Source: Termitomyces sp. T153 | Taxonomy: Eukaryota > Basidiomycota > Agaricomycetes > Agaricales > Lyophyllaceae | Assembly (NCBI GenBank): GCA_018296165.2 | Contig: JACKQL020000038.1 | Span: 62,001 to 126,000, forward strand | Reading direction: 5' to 3' | Length of the DNA stretch: 64,000 nt | Shown here: one piece after another, positions 11,340 to 23,400 of the stretch | How positions within the stretch are numbered: the first letter of the stretch is position 1 | How the letters are laid out: each line of letters opens with the position of its first letter | Position numbers and translations under genes: made by a program | The notes under the pieces: model-generated | Databases searched by the model: none | Seen by the model: only the letters and a program-made list of their open reading frames with translations | What the model was told of the DNA's origin: nothing

Positions 11340-11528
11340 TCACTGGTACATTTCCTTATATAGTTCAAAAATTGCCTTCTCATATGCAGTGAACAGTGGT
11401 TCCATTTGTCTTTTTCTTAGAGAAAATATTGGTTCTAGCACCTGGTAGACATTGAGTATGGGCTTATTGGACAAGGACATTTTGTAGACCCATTTGTTAA
11501 ATTCAATTTTTGTCAAAAATTGAATCAC
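11340..11528 (-). pseudogene. Fragment of an unknown protein
   Basis: A 62-codon minus-strand frame encodes IEFNKWVYKMSLSNKPILN and a following helix-rich section. The frame continues beyond a TGA into KDKILTNIFNYWASKKTVP (about 11310-11250), suggesting a decayed longer gene. The family is not recognised. It lies on the same strand as 9007-9420, across the solo LTR. Confidence 0.35.
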
Positions 11529-12304
11529 ATGATCTTTTACTCATATGAAAAACTTTCATAGAGAATGCACTGGAGCCAGCATATGCCTGCCAGAGCAGAC
11601 AAAGGCTGGTTAGAAAGGTCTGTCTCTCTCTCTCTCTATGTCAAAAAACTGTCTATCTCTTCATTGAATTGTCTTGTACCAATTGAAGAATGTCTATAGA
11701 TGGCCTACCAGATTGGATGACCTACTGAATCAGATGTCTGTTCAGTGGACCAGACATTGGCTAGTGGTCCACAAGTTCTGCCAATTCAATCAAATTCTCT
11801 TGTACAAGTCTTGCTAATTTTTTCCTCACCTACTAAGAGGCACACAGATTTCAATAACCTTAAAGAACTACATCAGCCATGAGGAGGTCTAATTTGTTGC
11901 TAATGTCACCAACACCAATGAATATCTGTTTTTCTATTGTCCCTTCAATTGTCCGCAGACAGTTTGATGGTGGCTTTCCTACCTTAGCCCAGTGCATATT
12001 ACTTGAGGAAAACTTTCACAACAAAATTTTCTTTGAGAATACCTAATGTTGTGGAAAGATTGCCAATATCAATCATCATCTATCACACATCACTTGCACT
12101 TCTTCACATCAACCAATCATCTTGTATGGGGCTCATAACAATTTTCCTTTCCCATCTCATACATGCTGCTACATATATTCCACAAAATCTCCTGCTGGCA
12201 GGCACACTCTTAGACACCTCATTTGCACCATGAAGTTGAATGCTATGATGAAGTGCCAGCAGCACAAGTGACCAAAACCTACAGTTCTCAGGCAAAGAGA
12301 TCTT
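11529..12304. other. Interval before the KDZ transposase without a recognised gene
   Basis: It contains a short CT repeat (about 11619-11636) and only short open frames. The 5' end of the KDZ element presumably lies here, but I could not find terminal inverted repeats by eye. Confidence 0.3.
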
Positions 12305-15300
12305 ATGCCTGCTGAAGAAAAGACAAGAGTCATCCAGAACTCTAGAGGATTACCTATACTGATGAAAGAACAAGTGCTCATTGGTCCAATTCTAGTTGTC
12401 ACTTCTGCTGTACCATTCCCAGCCACTAATGATGACCATAATTTTTGCAGATGCTACAATGGTAGATGATATATATCCTGTCCCTATAAAGCATAGCAAG
12501 GTAAATTTTCATGGAAAATTGTGCAACATATTATTGTTCATATCTTATAGACACAGGCAGACTATTTTAATGATTTCATCAACTATGTTCCACAGTTGCT
12601 CAATGGTTTACTTAGTCATGAATCCATTGGTGATATTACCCATTGTCATGCATGTTCTGACAAACATCTTGTGCAATGGTGATGCTGTGATTGCATTGGT
12701 TCAAGACTTTTTTGTTGTAGGTGTTTACACCAAACACACTAGTCCAACCCACTTCACCAACCAGAGATACAGAATGGCAAATACTTCCAGCCGATGAACT
12801 TATCTCATGCAGGTGGCCATTTCTATGTTCCTCACCATGCAATTCACAATTGCCATAGTGGCATGACTTGAGTGAATGTTCTTGAGGACTATGATGAAAA
12901 AAATGACATTAAAGAGCAAGACTTCCTGCAAGTCATCCAGAGTATGTCAATATTGTGATGGTGTTATCAGGCATGCTGAAATTACTAATGCAGGTCATGA
13001 TGAACCAATTGATATCAATGTAGAAATAGGGATTGATAGAAACATGTTTCCAGCACTGGATCCACTGGCAGAAATGCAGTTTTTATCAAGTAATCTATCC
13101 CTGGAAATGCAGTTTTTAGCAGTGGATCTGTCCCACAGAGTGGTAAATCCACTGCCCAATCAGTTGCTGCAGCAGGAGCAATGGTTTCTGTCAGTGGATT
13201 CCATGGATCTGGGGTCAAATCCATCAAATGTGTCTATGCCTACATCACATGCCAAAATTCTGGCTAGAATTCAGATACTAGAGGAGGAGCAACAGGAACT
13301 AGAGGACAATGACACCATGGAAGGTGGAGAACTGCTATTGGAACAAGTACCAATGGAAGATGTTCCTTCACATGGACTACAAGAAATGGAGGAAAATCAT
13401 ACTGCTCATGTTGATGGACTTTCTCCCTCTGCAGCCACTGCTGGTTTCAATCTGCCATCTGCATATGGGTGCCATATTGAGAGCATTGACTGCTTTGGAA
13501 ACCCAATTGCATGCATTGTGCACACAACTGGTGTGCACTACATCAGTGTTGTTGCATGCAAGTGTTCTGGCCAAGATGTCTGGATTAAAGATGTCATTCA
13601 CTCCCAGCTGATTCCCAGCACATTCAACTAGATGAGAACATATTTTACAACAGCCATTCTAGACAATTTTTATCTGACTAATTTAGAGTGCAAAACCTCT
13701 GCTTATTAGTATTGGCAGAAACTTGCAAGGATTACTTCATCAATTGCTTCTTCAAGTGAAGTAAATAACCTCTCATGAATTATGATGACTTTCATATTTA
13801 TGGTGCTGGTTGAGAAAATTGAAATGGGCAGGTTTTGGACATGATGAGACAAAGGAACCAATGGCACCAGAGCATGGTGAGCTTGCAATATTCTGTTCCA
13901 CTTGCCCTCAAGCAGGAGTGAATATTCCATCAAACTGGGAAGAAGATCCAGTTCAGTGGAAGTTCAATTACTCATTGATGATGGATGGAAACTTCGAGGC
14001 AGATCATGTCTGTCATCATAATCCTGCTCAGGATGTATGGGATTCCAAAGGAGGTGGAATGATGCCCAGAAGGAATGAACTTGATGAATATCTTAAGTTT
14101 GCAAAGGATAGGCCAATGGTGAGTTTTTTCTTGGATTGCTAACATGTGCCATTATTGATTGACTATTAATGTTTGCATCTAAATTGCCCCTTCTGCTGTC
14201 CACTATTAACCTCCACTCCAGCTATTAACTTGATCCAAATGCCCCATCCAATATCCATCATCTGCCATCCACTATTAACCTCCACTCTGGCTGTCTGGTG
14301 GGTCCATTGCCAGGGAACTCCTTGTGAAAACACATTCAAGGCCATCAAAAAGGTACTTCTATTAAACAAATCATGTGACATTACTGGAGTTGTTGCAACA
14401 GCATGCACCTGCCATGGTTGCTTTGCTCCCAACAGTGTAACAAACTTAATCCATGGTGAAGACCAAGTGTATACAGACTTTTCTATCACACATGCACTGA
14501 AGACAACCAACATGGAATCTATGAAGCATCTCTTGCTCATCTATGATATAGCATGCCAGTGGTGTGTCAAGTTTTTCAAATGATTAGTAGAGGCAGGGGA
14601 AGTTTTACCAGATAATCTACCAGTTGACTATGCAATTGGCCTCTTTTATGTCCATTGCCATAAAGAAAATTGCTTTTTCCACTTTTCCCCATCATTTATT
14701 CCAGGAGTTGGCCACATTGCTGGGAAGATAATTGAAAGTCTTTGGTCTACTCTCAATGAAGTTTCACAGATGGCACAAACTGCTACTCTTGCACATTGGG
14801 CAGAAATCCTTAACAATCATATGTGTGACTCCAACTGGAAGAAGTTACTTGATATGGTTCCTTCCCTATGCCAAAAATACTTGACAGTTATTGAGATAAA
14901 TAAGGCTGCTGTTTATTATTTTGCTGAACAGTCCACAGGAATCTCAGCAGAACTGATATCAAGCTGGGAGGCTGAGATTACCATTGCTGAAAAGTCTGAG
15001 GGACCAAGACAAAAAGGCAATGGACATCCTTAAGGCTCAGACCATAGGCCTCCAAGCAAGACATGGTGGTAATCTGGCAGACACCAGATCAGAAGCCAAG
15101 GGCTGGATGCCAGATATTGATACATTCTAGATCCAACTTGCACTTAACATTCAAGAATGGCAAGACTCAGATCATTTCACCACCATTAAGGACTAAGTGT
15201 TATATCAGGATTGCATTACAAGACCATGTCTGTCAGATGAGTTGGCAGGCATAGGAGGATGAGTAACAAAAGGTTGAAGCAGACAGAGAATTGTTAAGAG

Positions 15301-16430
15301 TTCAACTGAATGTCCTAGCTGCTTCCCAAGCCAAGCATGGTTATTCTTCCAATTTACAAAGGACTACACCATTTGAGGTGGATGAAATTCCTGGTGCATT
15401 TGATGAAGAAATGTTAGAAGACAATGAAACATTGCTGTATTCAGTAGCAAACCCACTGGCCAGACTGAACACACTGTTGCAACTGGATTCCACTGCACCA
15501 GAGTACTTTGAAATATCCTTGCCATCAACAATTGCTGGCAATTGCTCAGAACTATCCAGTATTGAAAGGCAATTGCATTTGCTTCAAATCAAAAAGCAGA
15601 TTCAAGCACTCCAAGAGCTCATTGCTGAAAAATCTTCCATGTATTCTCATGTTGTTTGGATTGCTCCAAGCAAAAGTGTCAAAACCCAAGCCAGGGCATC
15701 AATTGACAAAATTCAGGCACCATTTCCATCAAAGCCAGGGCCTATGAAAAATGTTGCAGTGCTCTTATATGATTAGGCATAGATTCCACATTCAACAAAA
15801 AATATTGTATTCTGCAGAAAGCAGATCTTACAACAAGCATGACTATGAATAATCTCAATATTCCTAGATCATCAAGAATAAAGGTTTCTTGGATATGGCA
15901 AGCTAATGTGGATATAGAAAATGACCCTGAAACTCTCTATAAATGTAAGTTGCTTTCTGCTTATATATCCATTGTATCATTCTCAATCCACCTGCCAATT
16001 CTGGTCATTCACCATATCCATTCATTTGTTGTTAATGTGTTGGCCCACTTTCCTCTTCAATTTGCTGGTGTCAAATTAATAATCAATCTCACCAGTCTAT
16101 TGGGTGCACTACCTGGGTGCACTACCTCTATGCAAGAGCACAACAAAACAGATGGACAGAAAAATGCCAGCTTGTCACCAGTGAAATAGATTGGACTGTT
16201 TGCTATTTCCTTAAGCAGGCAGAAATTTGGTCTTAGCGGGGCATAGCAGGCAAGAAAAAAGGCCTCCAAGCCTATGCTGACAAAAAGATGGCCATGTGGC
16301 ATAAACTGACTTCTTTGGCAACTCATAAGTTCAAAAGGGTATACAATGATTTTACACCTCCTCAAAGGGCAACAACAACTTTAGAATGGAGAGTGCAATG
16401 GGATGAACAAATGGCTGATATGCCATATAT
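12305..16430 (+). pseudogene. KDZ-family DNA transposase (CxC2 type), degenerate
   Basis: The N-terminal Cys/His region (about 12550-12850) reads CHACSDKHLVQWCDCIGSR, CCRCLHQTH and NPLHQPEIQNGKYFQP, the layout of the CxC2 domain of KDZ transposases. Its second half, GVHYISVVACKC with IHSQLIPSTFN, comes only after a long linker (12900-13480). The core follows: GELAIFCSTCPQAGVNIP, MDGNF, CENTFKAIKK, CHGCFAPNS, IYDIACQW, HCHKENCFF, then GKIIESLWSTLN (about 14720). The candidate catalytic D (MDGNF), D (YDIAC) and E (IIESLW) are all still present. The tail (15291-16430) matches the usual long KDZ C-terminus and ends with AYADKKMAMWHKLT. Stops, frame changes and intron-like gaps (14140-14310, 15945-16130) break the gene. 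Confidence 0.85.
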
Positions 16431-18740
16431 ACCAGATTTGCTATGCACATTATATCTGCCATGCTAGACTCACTATGCACATCATATCCACTATGCCAAC
16501 TAGAACTGCTATTTCCATAGTTGATTTGCAACCTTACTACTTTGGGACAATATCACATATAGTCTACATTGTTGATTCTGCTGCTGTAAAAGACCTACTT
16601 TCCTCAACTACCAGCTCATAACTGTGCCAAATCCTTATAGCTTTGCACTTTTACATGGCCTCTACTGCTGCTCTACAAATCCAAGCCTCAGTTGACCAAT
16701 AGTCATTGGGTCTCCAAAGACTGATATTTTATGTTAAATTATGAAGGTGCACAGCACTTGCTATTTATGGCAACCTTGAGGAACACAAGGATTGTAGGTG
16801 AATGTTACAACACCTGAATAAAGAATTGGTAGGGGGTTTTGAATTGCAATGGAGTTTATCTAATATCTGGGCCAGAACTATATTCTCTTATATCTGTGTA
16901 TAGCAGCATTAAATAACATTAAATACAATGTTTCAGACCTCATCATGTGTCTGAGCCATTGGTACCCTCTAGCAGACAGAAATGACATCCCTCAAGAAGT
17001 TTGGAAGTCCTTTCAGGCATGGACAGTTCCTACTCATCCATGTCAAGTTGTACATTGGTATGACTGTGATTGGTGGAACTATATGAGTATTGAGACTGAG
17101 CACCTCAATGATGAGACTGCTGAGGACTGTCTCCTCATCCATCAAAATGCAACTTGCAATAAAGAATTGTCAAGCCAAAGCAGTGTCTACTGAAAAGCCC
17201 TCTTGGCTCTAGACAGGTTCCAATCAGCAGCTGGACCAAAATTCCTAGTGACAGCAAATGACCTAATCTGCCAATTTTCAAGTCCATCTGCTGGACCTGG
17301 CTCCACTCACCTCTCTGGTGCCAATTATATTGTGCCATCACATTTAGGATAACTCACTGATATTGACTCAATCATCAATTCCCTGAGTAGCAATGGTGCA
17401 ATACCATCTAACTATGCCTCTCCAACTTCTATGCCTGATACTCAATCACCTGCATGGCCTCTATCAATGCTTGACAAGGCTATTGATCCTTGCAATCCAC
17501 ACCATCCATTCCACCACCTCTTCCTTAAAAGTAGGAAGAATCCTGAGTTCATCTATCACCCTACAAAGAAATCATCTGCTATTCAAGCACATACACAGTC
17601 TCAATCACTTGCCCATTCCATTCCCCTTGTTTGGCAGAGCTTCTTCTCACTGGCACAAAGTGATGAGGAACAGATGGATGTTCAGAATCCATTGTTTGAT
17701 GATCTAGACCTCAGGAGTATAACTTTTGAGCCATACCAGTTCAACAACATTCCACCTCTGATTCATGCTAAAGAAAGGAGATCATATAAGGAACACCTCC
17801 CACCACTCTTCATTGCATAAAACAATGGGTCAGACAGCAGAGAGGAGCTAGATGATGGTGGGCTTCCTCCTCTATTTATGGCAATGAATGATGGGTCTGA
17901 AAATGGTGACAGGGCTGACAGTAGAGGTGAACTGGATGAGATTAGCATACCTCCCCTCTTCATTGTCACAGATGATAGGTCTGACAAGGAGGTGATATCT
18001 AACAATGGCAATTACTGAGGGATGTTAATCTTCCTCCCCTTTTCATTGCATCAGATGCCAGATCTAACAACAGAACTTCAATTGCTGAATCTGGAGAATA
18101 TGTACTGGCAAATATAACATAGATCTACATAGCAGACCAACCTGCCAGAGAGATCCCCCCCCCTCATTATTCCACTAGGAATATCACCAAATTCCACAAT
18201 TGATAGTGATTCTGCACCATCTCTATTCATTCCAGATCACAATTCATATCTATTAGATAGCAACTCTGCAATGGACACCAAACATAGACTGGCCCACTTG
18301 ACTCTACCAGATGATGAAAGTTCATCTGGTACTCCCCCTATTCCTCAGGGGAATAATGTGGAGGAGTGGCAAAGATATGATGAAAGAGTAACACCATGGG
18401 GTGACAAGAAATGCATTGAGATGCTATACTAGAAATATGAGTCAATCTGCATCATTTGCCTGGCAGACCTAAATGTTTCTGACAGAACAAGCTTTCCAGC
18501 AAGCAAGAGATCATGAAGGATGTAGGCCTATTGGCCCTTTCACCTCAGCCAACTTTGCTGACATTCCTGATATTCTCTCAGAAACTTCAACTTCATCAAG
18601 CACAACATCAAGTATTGTGAGAACTCTTCTAGAGGATCCATATACACCACTTGACTTTGAGTATATAAGCAACACTGTTTTCTTCTTGAATTTGGAATCA
18701 GAACTTGGAGGATGGAGCCCATTGATGTAGATAGAATCCC
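16431..18740 (+). pseudogene. Unknown protein remnant with PPLF(I/M) peptide repeats
   Basis: Open frames at 16945-17193, 17431-17820 and 18473-18730 and the sequence between them form a broken coding stretch. From 17800 a peptide close to LPPLFIA recurs at about 17800, 17865, 17950 and 18033 (spacing 65, 85 and 83 bp), with Asp/Ser/Glu-rich spacers. Weaker versions occur near 18153 and 18213. The earlier part has Trp-rich HWYDCDWWNYMSIE. It follows the KDZ transposase on the same strand and could be a second gene of that element or an unrelated neighbour. I do not recognise the family. Stops such as TAA after the first repeat show decay. Confidence 0.45.
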
Positions 18741-18869
18741 TGTAAATATGAAGAAAAAGGATGCAAAAAAGATGCTGTAGCCACACTGCTAATTGGAGAA
18801 ATGAGAGTACACTGTAGCACCAGGGAAAATGGGTGCACTGCATTCTCAACTCCTGCCAAAAGAGCCACT

Positions 18870-18983
18870 GCTGGAAGGCCTCTGGCAGTGGAAATAGATA
18901 TACACCAGACTACTGGCAGCTGCTGCTAGAAGGCCTCTGGCAGTGGAAATAGGTATACACCAGACCACCAGGGAAAAGTGTTG
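18870..18983. repeat. Tandem repeat, 55 bp unit, two copies
   Basis: gct(g/a)gaaggcctctggcagtgg and the following gaaata(g)...tacaccagac occur at 18870 and 18925 with few differences. Confidence 0.85.
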
Positions 18984-19084
18984 CACTCACAGGAATCTCC
19001 AAAACAATTGAAGCTACAAAACATTTAAAGCCATCAGATGTTATGTGGAATAGCTGAAATCAAATGGAAAAAATCAATCATTAC

Positions 19085-19795
19085 AAATTGCTAGGTCAAG
19101 GGAGGGAGTCAAACCCTAGGCCTGATAATTAGAATGTGGCTTAACCAACAATCCAAACCACTGATCCATGGTGGCTTACAATAGCATGTCATTATAGGCA
19201 TTTGCTAGAACAAACAATTGTCAATTGAAATAATGACTAAAAAACCTTTTGTTAACGACAGCATGTCAAGCCAGGCTGAGCATATGAGACTGCAGCCATT
19301 GGCAGAGCTCCTCTAATGTTCTAACCCATTAAACCACAAGGGCCTGTTATATCAAGCAAGTTAATCTTGAAACAAACAATGGTTGATTAAAATGATGACT
19401 AAGAAAAGTTTCCATACCATCAGAATCAAGCAAGGTATTTGAACCCTCAGCCTGAGTATATCATGCTGCAGACATCAGCAGACCTCTAATGTTCAAGCCC
19501 ATTAATCCATAGGGGCCTGCTATATCAAGCAAATTAAAAGCATCTGTAGAGCACTGCAGCAATCAAGGATTTGGCAGGTAGCCAGCCTAAATACCCAAAC
19601 CATGAGAGTATTTTGCTTCAGAGTGTGCTTAAACATTGGTTAGAGCACAGGAGAAAAAGTGCAATAAATAAAATGAAAGACCAAATCAGTAGACAATTGT
19701 CAGATCAAGGATTCAAACCCTCATCCTGACAAAAAGAAGCATAACCTTATGGCACTTTGAACTACTAAGCCATGATACTGTCCCAAGAATGATAT
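19085..19795 (-). repeat. Second array of tRNA-like units, minus strand
   Basis: Read on the minus strand, units lie at about 19185-19095, 19345-19260, 19515-19425 and 19790-19700. Unit 1 has A box tggatcagtgg (19168-19158) and B box ggtttgactcc (19115-19105). Unit 3 has tggattaatgggc and ggttcaaatacc. Unit 4 has tggcttagtag (19772-19762) and a perfect B box ggtttgaatcc (19719-19709). Unit 2 keeps the A box (tggtttaatggg) but has lost the B box. A boxes are about 167, 173 and 264 bp apart. Spacers share words such as tgattaaaatgatgactaa. This parallels the plus-strand array at 7.8-8.7 kb but with different unit sequences. Confidence 0.7.
19700..19790 (-). pseudogene. Best-preserved tRNA-like unit of the minus array
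   Basis: The A box tggcttagtag and the B box ggtttgaatcc are separated by 42 bases, as in a tRNA gene. The T-stem arms gaggg and ccttg pair only partly. I do not assign an anticodon. Confidence 0.5.
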
Positions 19796-20058
19796 TTTCA
19801 TAAATCATCTGTGGAGTGCCCAAATCATTGGCATGGTCATTTCCACTGGGCTTGCAACAGATGAACAGTCCTGTGACAGCTTCTTGCCCCTACAAAAACA
19901 CTTCTGTAATGGCTTCCCATGCTTAACACTTTGACAGATTTCAACAACTATTTATGCAGACAAACCAAGAGCTTTTGAATAGAAATGCTTCTGTAACAGA
20001 TATGCTTTTGTGATGAGATCTGGTGACAGACAAAAAAATCAACAACAGAGCAGCCTAA

Positions 20059-20204
20059 AGAGTTATATGACAGCACACACTGGCTAATGGAACCACTTTT
20101 TGCAATGGATATCATATAGCAATGGAAAGTGGAGACAATGGAAAGAGTTATATGATGGCACACACTGGCTAACAGAACCGCTTTTTGCAACAGATGTCAT
20201 ATAG
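20059..20204. repeat. Tandem repeat, 85 bp unit, two copies
   Basis: agagttatatga(c/t)(a/g)gcacacactggctaa and the following ...aaccactttttgcaa...tcatatagcaatggaaag occur at 20059 and again at 20144 with few differences. No gene overlaps. Confidence 0.85.
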
Positions 20205-20439
20205 CAATGGAAAGCAGACAGTGGATGTCTGCTGATACCATTGACAACAATACAATGTACAACTCCTGCAAACTCAGAGGCCAGGTCAAAGATGTCCACT
20301 TAGAGTGTTTATGGTGACACATTGTAACATTGCAATGGCACCATTGCAGATGTAACATTGTTAACTTCCACTACAATGCAGAGGACTCCACTGGACATGT
20401 AGCATACAATACAAAACATGTTCTGCTACAATGTCTGAC
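20205..20439. other. Short interval without a recognised gene
   Basis: The sequence contains the repeated word aacattg(c/t)(a/t) but no coding motif. It separates the tandem repeat from the gag remnant. Confidence 0.3.
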
Positions 20440-21865
20440 ACATGCACTTGTAGTGCCCTACTCTAAGGAGCTGGCTTATTTAGCTCCCTGCATTTTCAGG
20501 CAAAGTGGCCAACTTTCCCACACTTGTAACAAGTAGCAGATTGTCTGATGTCTTTGCCTAGTTGGCCTAATGCTATAGCCAACACATTCTTCTCCATGGC
20601 AAGATGTTTGTCTGCAATGCTCCTATAGGTTAATAAAGGCCTTGACTTGCACTGACCCAAGAAGTTAATGGCTTCAAGCCCATATGTGCAGCTGGCCTCC
20701 TAATTAGTCTAGGCAGCTGTAGCTGGACATTGTATCCCACCAAATCTGCTTGTTTAGCTAGGGCAGTTCCAAACTTCAGCAACTGCACTGCCACTAGCAA
20801 TAAAATACATCCAGCCTGACTCTTTATGCTGCACTTTAAATAGTGCACTGCAGTTTTGATACTGTTTTTGTAGGCCTTAGCCTCTGAAACAAATTCCTCC
20901 ATGGTATTCACTTTGGAAGCAAGTCTAACATTGCATATCAGTGTGACAAGCATGTCAAAGAGTATCCCTTCCAAAAACTACTCACAAATCATGAATCAGG
21001 AAATACAGCCATGTTTTGAGCATGGTCCAGCAAGGCATCATAGAAGCCTTGCACTTCCTCTTTAATTGTATACACCATGTTGCAGAACACATCACAAGCA
21101 TTTTGCACTGTTGAAGGTTGTACAAATTGATCATACAATCTGAGAATCACATCCTCAAACCTCCAGTGGGACTGAGGTCTCTTGACATGGATTACATGTT
21201 GCAGGTACTATTTCAGTGCACCCACAGCCAAAAAATCCATAAGAATTAGGACTTTCTCATGTTCATGCCCATCCTCACCATATTGGGCTACTGCATAAAA
21301 TATGCAGATACTCATGAGCCAGTCTTCAAGTTCACTGAACTTGGCTGACCTAGTATAGGGGATGATCATCTTAGATAGATCACTCCATCTAAGCTTGAGT
21401 CCATCTGAGATTGCTAGTTAGACTACAAGCAACTGCTCTATCACCATCCTCAGACAATTTTGCATCATCTGACAGTGATATTTATGAGCCTCTTCTACTC
21501 CTGAAGTGGCAAATTGTCCATGATGTTGTAGAGGCATTAAAAACCTCCATTGCTATCCTTTAGGGAGGGCTGTAGTCCTTTTTGACCCAGCTCTACAGCC
21601 TGCATCTTCATTTCCATCACCCTTTGGAGGGTCATCAGATCCTTCTGGGTCTGGGGCTCCCACCTGAGGGTGGTGATGGCCCTTGACCTGGATAGGATAG
21701 TCCCCAACCAGGTTCTCCACCACTATCTCCTAGGCCTGGTCCATGACACAGCCTTGATGATGGTGTGGAGTCTGAGTCATCTCCAGGTGAGCCTTGTCCT
21801 AGGTCTCCACTACCTTCCACTAGATAGCCAGACCAACTTAGAGGGTGTGGGGGAGGGTGGTGAAA
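20440..21865 (-). pseudogene. LTR-retrotransposon gag with CCHC zinc knuckle, degenerate
   Basis: On the minus strand the sequence encodes a capsid-like region with FSELEDWLMSICIFYAVAQY (about 21340-21280), GFYDALLDHAQNMAVFPDS (about 21047-20992) and VNTMEEFVSEAKAYKNSIK (about 20920-20860). A zinc knuckle follows: CYKCGKVGHFA then a stop where the next residues would be KC (about 20535-20495). The knuckle has the CX2CX4H spacing. The gag lies downstream (minus direction) of the LTR and leader at 23843-21866 and could be its internal region. No protease, RT or integrase of this element follows, so it is truncated. Confidence 0.75.
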
Positions 21866-22672
21866 TAGCGGCGTGGTCTGGAGTTGTCCCTTGTCAGGAG
21901 TGGGGTGCCGTGGTTCTCCTTATTAACGTCTAGAGGCTCGGGGATGTTTTGGTCTTGTTCCGGGGTTGTCGGGGTCGGGTCGGAGGTGTTGGGGCCCCTT
22001 CATTTGTTGGGCGGAGGTGACGGCCGAATTGATCGAGGTCCGGAAGCAGGTCCTGGGGTTGGAGCGTAGCCTAGGTCTGAGGTTCTTGTTCTGTGGTTGG
22101 GGTTGTTGGCGATTAGTCGCATCGGTCTTCGGGGCTGCTAGTGGTTTGGTGGATCCACAGGCGGGCTTTGGGGAAGCGCGTTCTCAGTGGTCTCATCGTG
22201 GCTGGCGATCCTTTGCACAATGGGTGACTGTCTTGCGGCGGGTTGGTGTTATTGTTTGTCGGAGGGTTGTCGCGGTGCCGGGGACATTGTCGCTCATTGG
22301 GTCGGGTGGTCGCTGGGTTTTGGAATGCTGTTCTTTGGGTGACGTCGGGGTCAACTTTGTGTGAGGGAACAGGGTTGGCGGAGAGGGTAAGGGTGGGGTG
22401 GGAGATGATTTGGCAGTTTGCGCGAGGGGTTGGAGGTTGGGTGTGAGTTGGGAGGGTGTCTGTGGGGGGGAGCCATTGTATGGATGTAACCGGAGCGGAG
22501 GGGACATTTGGTGTTGGATCTGTGACTCAATGTGCCTCGGCAAATTGGGCAGGGCCGTATGAATCATAAGGGTTTCCAGGCACGGGTAGACCATAGACAT
22601 CGGAGTTATTTGATCACATGTATGAAGATAATGCGGGCATCACAGATGGGGTAAGACAGAGTCTTGAGATTA
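21866..22672 (-). other. CpG-rich leader between LTR and gag, with a Pro-rich open frame
   Basis: The minus strand starts taatctcaagactctg right after the LTR end. It carries a 135-codon frame (22600-22193) rich in Pro, Thr and Ser, with no known motif. It may be a leader or the N-terminus of gag. CpG is frequent here and stops abruptly near 21866, where the gag sequence becomes CpG-poor. Confidence 0.45.
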
Positions 22673-23223
22673 TGTCAGGTTCCGCTGACCTCGGGGGCTC
22701 AGCTGCACTGGGCGAGTCCTTACTAGGCGGGCATGATCCCCTTGCATTGGTAACCAAACACTTGAAGACATTCCGGGCACTGGTGGCTTGTGTGGATAGT
22801 TGGTGGGATGTGATCCGGATGGATCCGGAGAGGTCCGGAGAAGTCGGATTGCAAGAGGAAACGAGACGGTCTTGGCGGGGTTCAGGCAGAAGACCGTACA
22901 GGAGATTTGCAGAAGCGAAGGAGTGGGTGGCTGTGTGATCAATGGGAATGGAGCCGGGGTTTGATGGGAGATCATTTGGAGCTGATGGAGTCCGGGACCA
23001 AGCAAAGAGCGAGGTTCAGACCTGGTGAAGGAGTGTTGGGGTTCGTAATTGTAATTGCGGAGTTCGTGAGGTCGTTAGGGTTGATGAAGACTTGGGCACA
23101 ACAGTTGGACAGAGTCACTGAGACAGCGTCAGACGAAATGGAATGGAGTCGATATGGAACAAGAGTAGATTCAAGTGGAGATATGAAACAATAATGAGAA
23201 CAATAACGAAATGAAGACGAGGC

Positions 23224-23279
23224 AAGACCGGGAGACTGAGATAAGACCGGGAGACTGAGATAAGACCGGGAGACTGAAA
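23224..23279. repeat. Triplicated 18-base unit inside the LTR
   Basis: aagaccgggagactgaga(t) occurs three times in a row. On the minus strand, the LTR's own direction, it lies about 120-175 bases after the TATA box, so probably in the transcribed leader. Confidence 0.85.
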
Positions 23280-23390
23280 GTAAAAAGAGCGAGACACAAA
23301 ACACGGGACACAAAACATGAAAAGGAAACAATCAGACCATAGGTAACATTAAGCAATCTCAAGACTAGAGTACAAAGAGCTACTCGACGG

Positions 23391-23400
23391 CTTATATACT
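23391..23400 (-). promoter_or_regulatory. TATA box of the CpG-rich LTR
   Basis: agtatataag on the minus strand, in the same context as the TATA box of the related solo LTR (10419-10427). Confidence 0.5.
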
